From Aromatoleum petrolei (GTDB lineage: Bacteria; Pseudomonadota; Gammaproteobacteria; Burkholderiales; Rhodocyclaceae): a DNA stretch of 64,000 bases. The stretch spans positions 186,001 to 250,000 of the forward strand of contig NZ_CP059560.1 in assembly GCF_017894385.1 (NCBI RefSeq). The letters are read 5' to 3'. The position numbers and the translations under genes were made by a program. The notes beneath the pieces were generated by a model, which was not told where the DNA came from, ran no database searches, and worked only from the letters and a program-made list of their open reading frames with translations. This document shows, piece by piece, positions 52,613 through 61,588 of this stretch; within the stretch, counting starts at the first letter, position 1; each line of letters opens with the position of its first letter.

Positions 52613-54294
52613 GCCGCGCTCTTTTCGAGGTCGCTCTTTTCGTTCACCGGCGGGCCGGCGAACACCGTCTTGAAGCTGCCGATCGCGAGCATGTCGATCT
52701 CGAGCAGGAACGGCCCCTTGCGCGACAGCGCGCCGTCGAGCGCGGCGCCCAGTCCACCGAGCTCGCTCACCCGCGCGTGCCGCAGGCTCAGTGCGGCGCA
52801 CAGCTGCGCGTAGTCGGGGGTGTGCAGGTCGACGTAGCAGCGGCGCCCGCCGTAGTAGGTGTCCTGGATGTTCTTGATGACGCCGTAGCCCTTGTCGTTC
52901 ATCAGCACGATCAGCAGGTCGGCCTCCTCCTGCACGGCGGCAGCGAGCTCGCCGAGGTTGAGGATGAAGCCGCCGTCACCGGCGAGGCACACGGTCTTGC
53001 GCCCCGAGCCGCTCACGGCCGCCGCCACCGCTGCGCCGATGCCCATCGCGAGCCCCTGGCCGATGCCGCCGCCGAGCGCATGCACGCCCGCAGTCGGCTC
53101 GAAGACGCGCAGCTCGCGGTTGCCCCAGGTACTGTTCGATACGGTCACGTCGCGCACCCAGTTGAAGTTGCGGCCGAGGCGCGCCTGCAGCGTCCGGACG
53201 AGCTGCGCGTAGGGCCCGAGGCCGTCGATGAGGCCGCGCACGGCCTCGTCGTGCGCGCGGCGCAGCGCTGCGGCGTGCTCGGGATCGACCTGCATGCGCC
53301 CTTCGAGGCGGTCGGCGAGCCCTTCGAGCGCGAGCACGGCGTCGCCCGTGACGAAGTAGTCGCTGTTGTAGCAGCGCCCCTCGGCGGACGGGTCCGCGTC
53401 GATGCGGAACAGCGGGCGCGGCAGCTCGAGCTCGTACTTCAGCGTCTCGTTGCTGCGCAGGCGCGAGCCCACGACCAGCATTGCGTCGCACCCGCGGTAG
53501 AACGCCTGCACCGGCGCGTGCAGGTTGTAGGCGCCGAGGGAGCGCGGGTCGTCCTCGGGCACGATGCCGCGGCCCTGGGTGCTGGTGACGACGCCGAAAC
53601 CCATGTCGAGCAGACGCTTGACCGCAGCGCCGGCCTGGCGCGCACCGCCGCCGAGCCACAGCAGCGGGCGGCGCGCGCTCGCAAGGCGGTCGGCGAGCTG
53701 GTCGAGCGCCTCGGCCGAAGGCGCAAGCGTCTTCAGCGGCAGCGGCGACAGGTCCTCGGGCATCGGGATGTGCGCGCCCTGAATGTCGATCGGGATTTCG
53801 ACGCTGACCGGGCCGGTCGGCGCGCTCATCGCCGTCTGCACCGCGAGTTTCAGCGTGCTGAGCGCGGTCTCGGCGCTGCGCACGCGGAACGCGGCCTTCG
53901 ACACCGCCTTCAGCATCGTCAGTTGGTCCGGCGCCTCGTGGATGTAGGCGAGGTTGCGGTCGAGGTAGGGGCTCTCGATCTGGCCGGTGATGTGCAGCAG
54001 CGGCGTGCCGGCCGTGAGCGCCTCGACCATCGCGCCGGAGGCGTTGCCCGCGGCGGTGCCGGTGCTCGTGAGGCACACACCCAGGCCCGCGGTCGTGCGC
54101 GCCGCGGCGTCCGCCATGTTGGTCGCGCCGGCTTCGCCGCGTGCGGGCACGAAGCGGATGCGGCCGCGCTCGTGGAACGCGTCCAGAATCGGCATGTTGT
54201 GAATCGAGATCACGCCGAAGGCCGTGCGCACGCCGCAGCGCTCGAGGAAGGCGGCGATGGCGGCGCCGACGGTGACGGTGTTCTTATCTTGCAT
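52609..54294 (-). CDS. ThDP-dependent enzyme (acetolactate synthase/benzoylformate decarboxylase family)
   Basis: A 561-residue ThDP enzyme with the three-domain layout. The Glu that activates the cofactor is in ARGEAGATNMA. The ThDP/metal motif runs from LAGDGGFILNLGEL to LMNDKGYGVI. The central domain keeps a Rossmann-like fold but no clear FAD signature. It may decarboxylate a 2-oxo acid or join two carbon units. Start ATG 54294 has GGAGG upstream; the open frame to 54426 is not used. It overlaps the SDR gene by 11 bp and the NadX-like gene by 4 bp. Confidence 0.9.
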   Translation of the reverse strand: MQDKNTVTVGAAIAAFLERCGVRTAFGVISIHNMPILDAFHERGRIRFVPARGEAGATNMADAAARTTAGLGVCLTSTGTAAGNASGAMVEALTAGTPLLHITGQIESPYLDRNLAYIHEAPDQLTMLKAVSKAAFRVRSAETALSTLKLAVQTAMSAPTGPVSVEIPIDIQGAHIPMPEDLSPLPLKTLAPSAEALDQLADRLASARRPLLWLGGGARQAGAAVKRLLDMGFGVVTSTQGRGIVPEDDPRSLGAYNLHAPVQAFYRGCDAMLVVGSRLRSNETLKYELELPRPLFRIDADPSAEGRCYNSDYFVTGDAVLALEGLADRLEGRMQVDPEHAAALRRAHDEAVRGLIDGLGPYAQLVRTLQARLGRNFNWVRDVTVSNSTWGNRELRVFEPTAGVHALGGGIGQGLAMGIGAAVAAAVSGSGRKTVCLAGDGGFILNLGELAAAVQEEADLLIVLMNDKGYGVIKNIQDTYYGGRRCYVDLHTPDYAQLCAALSLRHARVSELGGLGAALDGALSRKGPFLLEIDMLAIGSFKTVFAGPPVNEKSDLEKSAA

Positions 54295-55084
54295 GGCGGG
54301 ACAAACCTCCGGAAATATCGATATGGCTGCCGGTCGTGTAGGAGGACAGCGGCGAAGCCAGGAAAAAGACGGCATGGGCGGCCTCTTCGGGGCGCCCCAG
54401 GCGCCCGAGCGGAATCTGCTTCGCACGGGCGAGCTCGGCGCTCCAGGCGTCCCAGCCCTGCTCGCGGCGCTCGCGCAGCTCGTAGCGGCGGCGCCACTGG
54501 CCGGACTCGACGAGCCCGATGAGGATGCCGTTCACGCGAATGCCCTTGGGTGCGAACTCGACGGCCAGCGAGCGCACGAGATTCGCGATGCCGGCGCGCG
54601 CGGCCGAAGTCGCAACCATGTGTGGCTCGGGCTGCAGCGCGAGCAGCGAATTGACGCAGACGATCGCCGCATCCGCCCGGCGCTCGAGCTGCGGCAGGAA
54701 GGCACGGGTCGGGTTCAGCACCGAGAAGAACTTCAGGTGCAGCTCCTCGGTCCAGGCCTCGTCGGAGGTGTCGGCGAAGGTCGACACGCGCCCCTGGCCG
54801 GCGTTGTTCACGAGGATGGACGCCGGGCCGAAGGTCTCCTCGGTGTGTGCCGCGAACGCCTGCACCGAGGCCGCATCGAGCACGTCGCACGGAGCGGCGA
54901 GCAGGCGCGCACCGGGGAAGCGCTCGCGCAGCTGCCTCTCGGCGCCGCGCAGGCGCGCCTCGTCGCGGCCGCAGAAGGCGACGGCCGCGCCAGCCGCGAG
55001 AAACTCGGCGACGCAGGCGAGGCCGATGCCGGACGAGCCGCCGGTCACCACGGCGACCGAGTCTTCGAGATTGCAGATTGCCAT
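54284..55084 (-). CDS. short-chain dehydrogenase/reductase
   Basis: A 266-residue SDR. The cofactor loop is VVTGGSSGIGLACVA and NNAGQG follows. The usual catalytic Tyr-x3-Lys is not obvious: where YxASK would stand the sequence reads MVATSAARAGIANL. The Ser in CVNSLLAL is present. Loss of the Tyr/Lys pair is unusual and may mean altered chemistry. Two adjacent ATGs occur; the second (55084) has better spacing to GGGGGAG. Confidence 0.87.
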   Translation of the reverse strand: MAICNLEDSVAVVTGGSSGIGLACVAEFLAAGAAVAFCGRDEARLRGAERQLRERFPGARLLAAPCDVLDAASVQAFAAHTEETFGPASILVNNAGQGRVSTFADTSDEAWTEELHLKFFSVLNPTRAFLPQLERRADAAIVCVNSLLALQPEPHMVATSAARAGIANLVRSLAVEFAPKGIRVNGILIGLVESGQWRRRYELRERREQGWDAWSAELARAKQIPLGRLGRPEEAAHAVFFLASPLSSYTTGSHIDISGGLSRHAR

Positions 55085-55097
55085 CATCGCTCCCCCG

Positions 55098-55925
55098 TCA
55101 CAGCGAAATGACCTTGCCGGTGCGGGCGCGGCGCTGCGAATAGCCGAGCGCGGACGACAGCTCCAGCGCCGCGGCGCGGATGTGGGTAACCAGGCTCTCG
55201 CGCAGCCCCTCCTCGATCTGGCCGAAGGGCACCGTCGCGCCGAGCGCGGCAATTACCTGCCCTTCGCGATCGCGCACCGGCGCCGCGACGGTCGAGATGC
55301 TCGGCTCGAAGAAGCCTTCGCCGACGATGCAGTCGCGCCCCTTGTCGAGTTGCAGCAGGTTGAACAGATCCATCGCCGTCGCGGGCGTCTGCCCACTGTG
55401 ACGCTCGAGATGCTCCTCCGGATAGAGCGCGCGCAGATCGTCGAGCGACAGCTCCGCCAGCAGGATGCGGCCGAAGACCGTCGCATGCGCCGGCAGGCGC
55501 GTGCCCACGGTGACCGAGGACGCGATCCACGAGGCCGGCGTGACCTTCGCGACATACACGATGGAACGGCCGTCGCGCACGACGAGGTTGCTGGCGTAGC
55601 CGATCTCGTCGCGCAGCCGGCCGAGGATGGGCATGCCAAGCTCGGTCAGTTCGAGCGAAGAGAGGTATTCGAAGCCCAGCCGCAGCACCGCGATGCCGAG
55701 GCGGAAATCGCGCCCGCCCTCGGCGCGCTCGACGAAGCCGAGGTCCTCCAGCGTTGTCAGCATGCGGAACACGGTCGAGCGCGGCAGGTCCAGCCGGCGC
55801 GCGAGCTCCGCCGCCGACAGCACCGGATCGTGGCGGCTGAACTCGCCGAGCAGGCGCAGGCCGCGCTCCAGCGCCGGCACCGAGTACTTGTTGCCTGGGT
55901 GGTCGAGGGAATTGTCGTCACTCAC
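55098..55925 (-). CDS. IclR-family regulator
   Basis: A 275-residue IclR protein: N-terminal winged HTH (ALERGLRLLGEFSRHDPVLSAAELARRLDLPRSTVFRML, quoted in part) and a C-terminal effector domain ending with HIRAAALELSSALGY. These proteins often control aromatic catabolism as activators or repressors. It lies inside the operon it probably regulates, overlapping the hydrolase gene by 8 bp. Paired GTTYC-N6-GRAAC palindromes in the 61.3-61.6 kb promoter region are its likely sites. Confidence 0.94.
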   Translation of the reverse strand: MSDDNSLDHPGNKYSVPALERGLRLLGEFSRHDPVLSAAELARRLDLPRSTVFRMLTTLEDLGFVERAEGGRDFRLGIAVLRLGFEYLSSLELTELGMPILGRLRDEIGYASNLVVRDGRSIVYVAKVTPASWIASSVTVGTRLPAHATVFGRILLAELSLDDLRALYPEEHLERHSGQTPATAMDLFNLLQLDKGRDCIVGEGFFEPSISTVAAPVRDREGQVIAALGATVPFGQIEEGLRESLVTHIRAAALELSSALGYSQRRARTGKVISL

Positions 55926-56775
55926 AGCACTCTCCTTTCATTTCGATGGACTCCCGCAGCGTCGCCGCGAGGAGGTGGGGAATCTCGACCGGGCTTGCGT
56001 GGCCGCAGCCCGGTAACAGAACCAGTGGCACGCCGTACGCGGCGGCGACCGCCTCGCAGGCCGCCGGCGGCGTCACGACGTCGTCGGCGCCGCAGAAGCA
56101 GGCGACCGGCAGAGGCGCGGGCGCGTAGCGGGCGAGATCGTCGCCGCACAGCAACTCGGTTGCCTGGCGATAGCCGTCGGCGTTCAGGCTCGCCATGTTC
56201 CAGCGCACCCATTCGCGCACCGACGCGCCCGCCGACGGCGACACGAGCCGCCCCGCGCGCTCCGCGGCCATGCCGGCCACGCCCAGCGCGGCCAGCGCCT
56301 GCAGGCGGGAGGCACGCACGCGCTCGCGCTCGGCGTCGAATTCGCGCGCACCGTAGCCGCGCGCCGGCGACACCAGGATGAGCTGCGCCGCGCGTCCCCG
56401 CGGGTAGGCCGCGGCGTAGGCGGTCGCCATCAGCGCGCCAAGCGAGTGCCCGACCAGCACACAGCCCTCGATGCCGAGCGTCGCGAGGAAGCCTTCGAGC
56501 GACTGCGCGTAGTCGGTCGCGAGCGGGCGCTCCGCCGCAAGCGGGGTCGAGCCGCCGTAGCCGGGCGCATCCCACGCGACGACGCGGAAGTCCCGGCCCG
56601 CCGCCAACGCAACATCGAGCCACGAGGCCGAGCTCGAGCCGATGCCGTGCAGGAGCACCAACGTGCGCCCGCCGCGGCCGGCCGTCCGGTAGGTCCAGCG
56701 CCGCCCGCCCTCGCCCGCTTCGACGAGCGGAAAATGCGTGCCGAGAGCAGCGAGGCGTTCTTCATGCGTTCTCAT
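55918..56775 (-). CDS. alpha/beta hydrolase (C-C bond or ester hydrolase type)
   Basis: A 285-residue alpha/beta hydrolase. The oxyanion region is VLLHGIGSSSASW, the nucleophile Ser is in LVGHSLGALMA, an acid lies in CFCGADDVVTP, and the His is in PGCGHASPVE. The pattern fits MhpC/BphD-like meta-cleavage hydrolases as well as esterases. With the VOC dioxygenase in the same operon, hydrolysis of a ring-cleavage product is the natural suggestion. Confidence 0.9.
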   Translation of the reverse strand: MRTHEERLAALGTHFPLVEAGEGGRRWTYRTAGRGGRTLVLLHGIGSSSASWLDVALAAGRDFRVVAWDAPGYGGSTPLAAERPLATDYAQSLEGFLATLGIEGCVLVGHSLGALMATAYAAAYPRGRAAQLILVSPARGYGAREFDAERERVRASRLQALAALGVAGMAAERAGRLVSPSAGASVREWVRWNMASLNADGYRQATELLCGDDLARYAPAPLPVACFCGADDVVTPPAACEAVAAAYGVPLVLLPGCGHASPVEIPHLLAATLRESIEMKGECCE

Positions 56776-56790
56776 GTCCGTCGCCCCGCC

Positions 56791-57546
56791 TCAGTTCATC
56801 ACGAAGCCGCCATTCACGGCGAGCAGCTGGCCAGTCGTGAAGCGCGCGAGATCGGACAGGCAGAAGAGCACCGCGCCACACACGTCCTCGGGCACCTGCT
56901 CGCGCTGCAGTGCGCGCTGCTCGATATAGAGGCGGTGACGTGCCTCGGGCACGTACTCGGTCGCCTCGACCAGCGTGAGTCCCGGCGCGATCGCGTTGAC
57001 CGTGACGCTGCCGTCGCCGAGCTCGCGGGCGAGGCTGCGCGTCATCGCGACGATCGCACCCTTGCTCGCGACGTAGGCCAGCAGACGCGGCGCGCCCCAC
57101 AGCGCGGTGTCCGAAGCGAGGTTCACCACCGCCCCGCGGCCGGAGGCGCGCAGCGCCGCAGCGCACGCGATCGTCATCAGCCAGGTGCCGCGCACGTTCA
57201 CGGTCATCACGCGGTCCCAAGTCGCGACCTCGAGTTCCTCGGCCGGCACGCCACCCGAGTCGGTCACCGCTCCATTGTTCACCAGGCCGTCGAGGCCACC
57301 AAGCACCTCGCACGCCTGCCGCGCACAGCTGCGGATCGACTCCGGATCCGCGAGATCGAGCGACAGTGCATGCACCGCCAGCCCTTCGGCCGCGAGGCGT
57401 GCGGCTTCGGCCGCGGCGAGCTCGTCGCGCAGGTCGGCGATCACCACCGTGCCGCCCTCGCGCGCGATGCGCTCGGCAAAGGCGAGCCCCAGTCCGCGTG
57501 CGCCGCCGGTGACGAGCACCCGCTTTCCTGTCAGCAATCCATTCAT
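56791..57546 (-). CDS. short-chain dehydrogenase/reductase
   Basis: A 251-residue classical SDR. Cofactor loop VLVTGGARGLGLAFA, NNGAVT, Ser in VVNLASDTALWG and YxxxK in AYVASKGA. It may act on a dihydrodiol or alcohol intermediate. ATG 57546 is nine bases from GAGG; an ATG three codons earlier is possible. It follows the ABC permease by 11 bp and precedes the hydrolase by 15 bp. Confidence 0.9.
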   Translation of the reverse strand: MNGLLTGKRVLVTGGARGLGLAFAERIAREGGTVVIADLRDELAAAEAARLAAEGLAVHALSLDLADPESIRSCARQACEVLGGLDGLVNNGAVTDSGGVPAEELEVATWDRVMTVNVRGTWLMTIACAAALRASGRGAVVNLASDTALWGAPRLLAYVASKGAIVAMTRSLARELGDGSVTVNAIAPGLTLVEATEYVPEARHRLYIEQRALQREQVPEDVCGAVLFCLSDLARFTTGQLLAVNGGFVMN

Positions 57547-57557
57547 CGCATCCATCC

Positions 57558-58331
57558 TCACACCGTGGTCCGGCTTGCCTTGGGCATGTAGTGCAACACC
57601 TTCTTCTCGATCAGGATCACCGCCGCATAGGCGACGATGCCAATGACCGTCAGGCCGGTGATCGCGACGAACACGCCGGCGGTGTTGCCCTGCCCTTCGG
57701 AGGCGACGAGCAGGAAGCCCAGGCCGAGGTTGCCGCCCACAAGCTCGCCGACCGTCACGCCGATCACTGCCAGCGTCGAGGCGATGCGCAGACCCGAGAA
57801 CAGGTTCGGCAGCGCCGACGGGAACTCGAGCAGAGTGAAGATCTGCCAGCGCGTCGCGTTGAGCGTGCGCACGAGGTTCACCATGTCCGGATCGACGGTG
57901 CGGATGGCCGCGAGCACGTTGATCATCACCGGGAAGAACACGATCAGGATTGCGACCAGGATCTTCGGGTACATCGTGTAGCCCAGCCACATCACGAAGA
58001 GCGGCGCGAACGCGACCTTGGGCGCGATCTGCAGCGCGAGGATGTAGGGCGAGAGCACCGCCTCGGCGGTCGGCGACAGGCCCAGCGCGACCCCGACCGC
58101 GATGCCCAGCAGCGAGCCGAGCACGAAACCGAGGAAGACCTCCAGCGCGGTGATGCCGGAGTGCTGGAGGAGCTGGCTTTCCGACCACATCCGTCCCGCC
58201 TCCACGACCGTGCTGGTGAGCGTCGGGAAGATGTACTCGGGCAGACCGACCCAGCCAGGCGCCCATTGCCACAGGGAAAGCGTCAGTGCGAGCAGCACGG
58301 CGCTGCCCCAAAGCGTGGAAGAGTTGTTCAT
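57558..58331 (-). CDS. ABC permease (SsuC/TauC type)
   Basis: A 257-residue inner-membrane permease with about six helices and the EAA-like loop (RTLNATRWQIFTLLEFPSALPNLFSGLRIA, quoted in part). It belongs to the nitrate/sulfonate/taurine importer family, which in catabolic operons often carries aromatic acids. It partners the binding protein and ATPase of the next two entries. Confidence 0.93.
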   Translation of the reverse strand: MNNSSTLWGSAVLLALTLSLWQWAPGWVGLPEYIFPTLTSTVVEAGRMWSESQLLQHSGITALEVFLGFVLGSLLGIAVGVALGLSPTAEAVLSPYILALQIAPKVAFAPLFVMWLGYTMYPKILVAILIVFFPVMINVLAAIRTVDPDMVNLVRTLNATRWQIFTLLEFPSALPNLFSGLRIASTLAVIGVTVGELVGGNLGLGFLLVASEGQGNTAGVFVAITGLTVIGIVAYAAVILIEKKVLHYMPKASRTTV

Positions 58332-58350
58332 GGCACTATGCTTCCCTGAA

Positions 58351-59343
58351 TCACTGGCCCGTTTTCACGAACTGGTTGGTGTAGAGGTCCTCGACCGGGG
58401 TCGCGCGTGGCACGATGCCCTCGGCGAGATAGAAGTCCTGAACTTCCTTCAGGCGCGCCGCATCGATCAGCCCGAGCGTGTCCTGGCCCGGATAGACGTG
58501 CTTGCCGTAGAGGCGGAAGATCGCGACGAGCGTCGCCTCCTTGCCCTGGTAGGAGGGAACCGCGGCAGCAAAGGATTTCGCGGCGGCCGTCGGGTCCTCC
58601 ATGATGTCCTTCATGCCGTGCAGCGTCGCCTGCACCAGCTTGCGCAAGAGCTCGGGCTGCTTCCTGATCGCCTCGTCCGAGGCGAGGATCGCCTGCGCCA
58701 TGCTCTTGAACTGCTGCTCGGCGGGCAGCAGGTGGATGTCGCCGCCCGCCTCCTGCGCGCTAACCACCCAGTCCGGCACCCCCGCCATCGCCGCGGCCTG
58801 GCCGCCGGCGAGCATCTGCCACACGCCGGCCGGCCCCGACGCCTGAACCGAGACCTTCTGCTTGTCGAGACCGGCGAGCTTCAACGAGCCGAGCAGCGCG
58901 TAATAAGTGGTATCGGCGTAAGACATCACGGTCATCGTCTTGCCGACAAGATCCTTGACGTTGTTCACGCCCGAGGCCTTGGTCGCCGCGATCATCGTCA
59001 GCGAACCGCCGCCCAGCACTGCCACGGCCCGCACCGGCACGCCATTGGCACGCACGATGATGGGCGTGTCGCCGATCGCGCCACCGACGATCGCGTTGCC
59101 CGAACCGATCTGCTTGGCGACGTCGACGCCGCCGCGCGCGGCGACGAAGGTCACGTTGAGGCCCGCGGCGTCGTAATAGCCGTTCTGCTTCGCGACGATC
59201 CACGGCGCGAACGCGGGCAGCGTGGGGGGCGCGGGCAGCAGGTAAGTGATGTTCTCCTTGGCGACTGCCGCCGCGGGCAGGGTCGTGGCGAGGCTCGCGG
59301 CCGCGAACGCGGAGCCGGCGAGTTTGCGCAGGTTGGATGTCAT
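58351..59343 (-). CDS. ABC substrate-binding protein (SsuA/TauA type)
   Basis: A 330-residue periplasmic protein with a signal peptide (FAAASLATTLPAAAVAKEN). The NMT1/SsuA-like body contains FAPWIVAKQNGYYDAAGLNVTFV and GVPVRAVAVLGGG. It delivers the substrate to the permease. Its gene is 53 bp after the ATPase gene and 19 bp before the permease gene. Confidence 0.92.
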   Translation of the reverse strand: MTSNLRKLAGSAFAAASLATTLPAAAVAKENITYLLPAPPTLPAFAPWIVAKQNGYYDAAGLNVTFVAARGGVDVAKQIGSGNAIVGGAIGDTPIIVRANGVPVRAVAVLGGGSLTMIAATKASGVNNVKDLVGKTMTVMSYADTTYYALLGSLKLAGLDKQKVSVQASGPAGVWQMLAGGQAAAMAGVPDWVVSAQEAGGDIHLLPAEQQFKSMAQAILASDEAIRKQPELLRKLVQATLHGMKDIMEDPTAAAKSFAAAVPSYQGKEATLVAIFRLYGKHVYPGQDTLGLIDAARLKEVQDFYLAEGIVPRATPVEDLYTNQFVKTGQ

Positions 59344-59396
59344 GTTGGTCTCCTTTGGGGTGTCTATTTGTCTTGTAGGCGGCGCGCGGTACCCGC

Positions 59397-60266
59397 TCAG
59401 TGTCCTTCCAGCCCGTCCTGGCCGACCCGCAGCAGCTCCATCAGGCGGCTCACGAGCGGACCGACCTCGGGGAGCTTGCGGCGCTCGAGCGGGTTGTTGC
59501 GATGCGGCAGCGGCACGGTGATCTCCTCAATGATCGTGCCCGGCCGGTGGCTCATCACCAGCAAGCGGTCGGACAGCGCGATCGCCTCGACCAGGTCGTG
59601 AGTGATGAAGAGCGCGGTCTTCTTCGCGTCGTACAGCATCTGCGCAAGATCCTGCTGCAGCACCATTTTGGTTTGCGCATCGAGTGCCGAGAACGGTTCG
59701 TCGAGCAGCAGCACCTGCGGATCGGTCGCCAGCGTGCGGGCGAGCGCCGCGCGCTGGCGCATGCCGCCCGAGAGCTGGTACGGGTAGTGGTTCTCGAAAC
59801 CGACGAGGTGGCACTTGGCGATCAGCTCGAGCGCCACCGCGCGGCGCCGCTCGCGCGCGACGCCGTCGATCTCCAGCCCGAGCTCGACGTTCTGGCGGAT
59901 CGTGCGCCAGGGCATCAGCAGGTCCTTCTGCAGCATGAAGGAAATCTGCTTTACCGGTCGCGTCACGCGCTGCTGCGCGACATACACCTCGCCCTCGCTG
60001 GGCAGGTAGAGCCCGGCGCCCATGTTCAGCAGCGTGCTCTTGCCGCAGCCGCTGGGGCCGACGATGGAGACCACTTCGCCGGCGCGGATGCGGATGTTCA
60101 GATCCTTGACGGCGTAGGGCGGGTTCGGTTCGCGCTTCGTCGGGAAGCGCTTGCTGACGTTGCGGAACTCGATCTGGACGTCCAGATCCTCGCCGGTACT
60201 GGGGCGGCCGGCCTCCCCCTGCGGGAAGGATGGGCGGCGGGTGTTGCGGGTTTCGATCTCGATCAC
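59397..60266 (-). CDS. ABC ATPase (SsuB/TauB type)
   Basis: A 289-residue ATPase. Walker A GPSGCGKST, signature LSGGMRQRAALARTLA, Walker B LLLDEPFSALD and the H-loop in FITHDLVEA. An extra N-terminal stretch of about 30 residues precedes the conserved IEFRNVSKRF; an internal start cannot be ruled out. It energises the importer above. Confidence 0.93.
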   Translation of the reverse strand: MIEIETRNTRRPSFPQGEAGRPSTGEDLDVQIEFRNVSKRFPTKREPNPPYAVKDLNIRIRAGEVVSIVGPSGCGKSTLLNMGAGLYLPSEGEVYVAQQRVTRPVKQISFMLQKDLLMPWRTIRQNVELGLEIDGVARERRRAVALELIAKCHLVGFENHYPYQLSGGMRQRAALARTLATDPQVLLLDEPFSALDAQTKMVLQQDLAQMLYDAKKTALFITHDLVEAIALSDRLLVMSHRPGTIIEEITVPLPHRNNPLERRKLPEVGPLVSRLMELLRVGQDGLEGH

Positions 60267-60396
60267 GACTTTTCCTCAAACACGGCAACGAGATGGTGGG
60301 CGCGACGCACTCGGCTCGGCCGCGCGGTGGTCCGGTACAGGGGGCTCGGCCGGCGGCCGTCGCTGCGGCGGCTACGCGGACAGGGAGAGCCGGGAA

Positions 60397-61260
60397 TCAG
60401 AAGTGGAACTCCACGTTGAGCGTTGCGGTGTCGGTGTCCACGCCGGGGATGTCGCGGTTGCCGAACTTGTTGCGCCACAACTCGTAGCCCACACCCATCA
60501 GGAAGGTGTTCTTCTTGCCGAACGCGAGCTGCCCGGCATCAAGCATCAGGGCCGAGCGGAACAGCGTTTCCCTGCCGGTTTGCTTGTTGAAATAATCCTT
60601 GCCCTTCCTGCCGTTGTAGGCCAGAAAGCCTTGGTATTTCAAAGGCAGGCCGGCGAGCTGAAACGGGATGCCCCACGCGGCCTCGAGGCGCGGGTAGGGA
60701 TCGAACTTGATGTCGGTGCTGAAACCGGGCACGTTGCGACACGCAGGCAGGCCGCAGTGGTTCCATTCCTGCGTATACAGCAGGCTCACGTCGAGGAAGC
60801 CGGGCACGTCGAACTTCAGCGTCGGGCCCACGACGAACATGCGCTTGCGCGGCGCGAAAGTGTTGTTCTTGGTCTGCAGGTCGAGGCCCGCGGTGATCGC
60901 GACGTCCTTCACCGGACCGAACGCGATCGGCGTGTCGCGCAATTTGCCGAGATGCAGCTGGTGGCGGTACGCGGCATAGAACTCGGTCGCGCCGTTTCGG
61001 CTACCATTGGCCGGGTCGGCGCTATCGGAGTTCAGGACGTCGAGGTTGAAGTAGTTCTGCCCGTAGCTGTAGCCGCCGACGTAGCTGAACTGGACGATGT
61101 GCTTGCGGATGTCGTCGTCGGTGCCGGGGTCGTGGAAGTCGTTACCGACCCGGTAACCGACCATCGCGTCGGACCAGGTGGCGGCAGGGGCGGGAATCGA
61201 CGCCGTCGCGCCGAGCCCTGCGAGCAGGGCGGTCGCGGCGTACTTATGCTTGATGAACAT
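60397..61260 (-). CDS. Tsx/OmpK-like outer-membrane channel
   Basis: A 287-residue predicted outer-membrane barrel. The signal peptide (AATALLAGLGATASIPAPAA) is followed by WSDAMVGYRVGNDFHDPGT and a series of barrel strands that end in ATLNVEFHF, with C-terminal Phe. This resembles the nucleoside-channel Tsx/OmpK group. The start has GAGGAG just upstream. As the first gene of the catabolic operon it probably lets the substrate through the outer membrane. Confidence 0.87.
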   Translation of the reverse strand: MFIKHKYAATALLAGLGATASIPAPAATWSDAMVGYRVGNDFHDPGTDDDIRKHIVQFSYVGGYSYGQNYFNLDVLNSDSADPANGSRNGATEFYAAYRHQLHLGKLRDTPIAFGPVKDVAITAGLDLQTKNNTFAPRKRMFVVGPTLKFDVPGFLDVSLLYTQEWNHCGLPACRNVPGFSTDIKFDPYPRLEAAWGIPFQLAGLPLKYQGFLAYNGRKGKDYFNKQTGRETLFRSALMLDAGQLAFGKKNTFLMGVGYELWRNKFGNRDIPGVDTDTATLNVEFHF

Positions 61261-61320
61261 GTTCTCCTCTCGCGGTGTGCGTGTTCTTGTCGTCGGTGCC
61301 GGCATGTTGTTGCTGGCTTT

Positions 61321-61355
61321 GTTTCACCTATGAAACAGCGTTCCTTTCTTGGAAC
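61321..61355. promoter_or_regulatory. paired palindromes, probable IclR operator of the minus-strand operon
   Basis: GTTTCACCTATGAAAC (61321-61336) and GTTCCTTTCTTGGAAC (61340-61355) are two perfect 16-bp palindromes 19 bp apart, 61 bp upstream of the channel gene. Format: GTTYC-N6-GRAAC. A mirror-image pair lies at 61589-61623. Confidence 0.62.
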
Positions 61356-61588
61356 GCCTCGAACGCTACTCGCGTCGCACTAGCGCCATCAATTAGGGTT
61401 TTCCCTGATTGTCTATTTATTTGCGTTCTGCTAAATGCGGACGCCTGGACAAGCTGCAGACACTCCACCGCAAGAAGGACGCGCCACCTTCGGCTCAAGA
61501 GCGCAGTTCCGCTCCTCACTTTCCTAATCTTGTCAATTCGTAGTTTCCGCAATTGCAGCACCTTGCACGACGGAAATAGGGTTGCGTT

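Noticed and set aside
56026..56041. TGGCACGCCGTACGCG resembling a sigma-54 promoter
   Set aside because: It lies inside the alpha/beta hydrolase coding sequence, the -12 part is poor (TACGC) and no suitably placed gene follows.
61436..61560. Possible small gene in the gap between the two divergent operons
   Set aside because: Short frames exist on both strands but none has a ribosome-binding site; the region reads better as promoter DNA.
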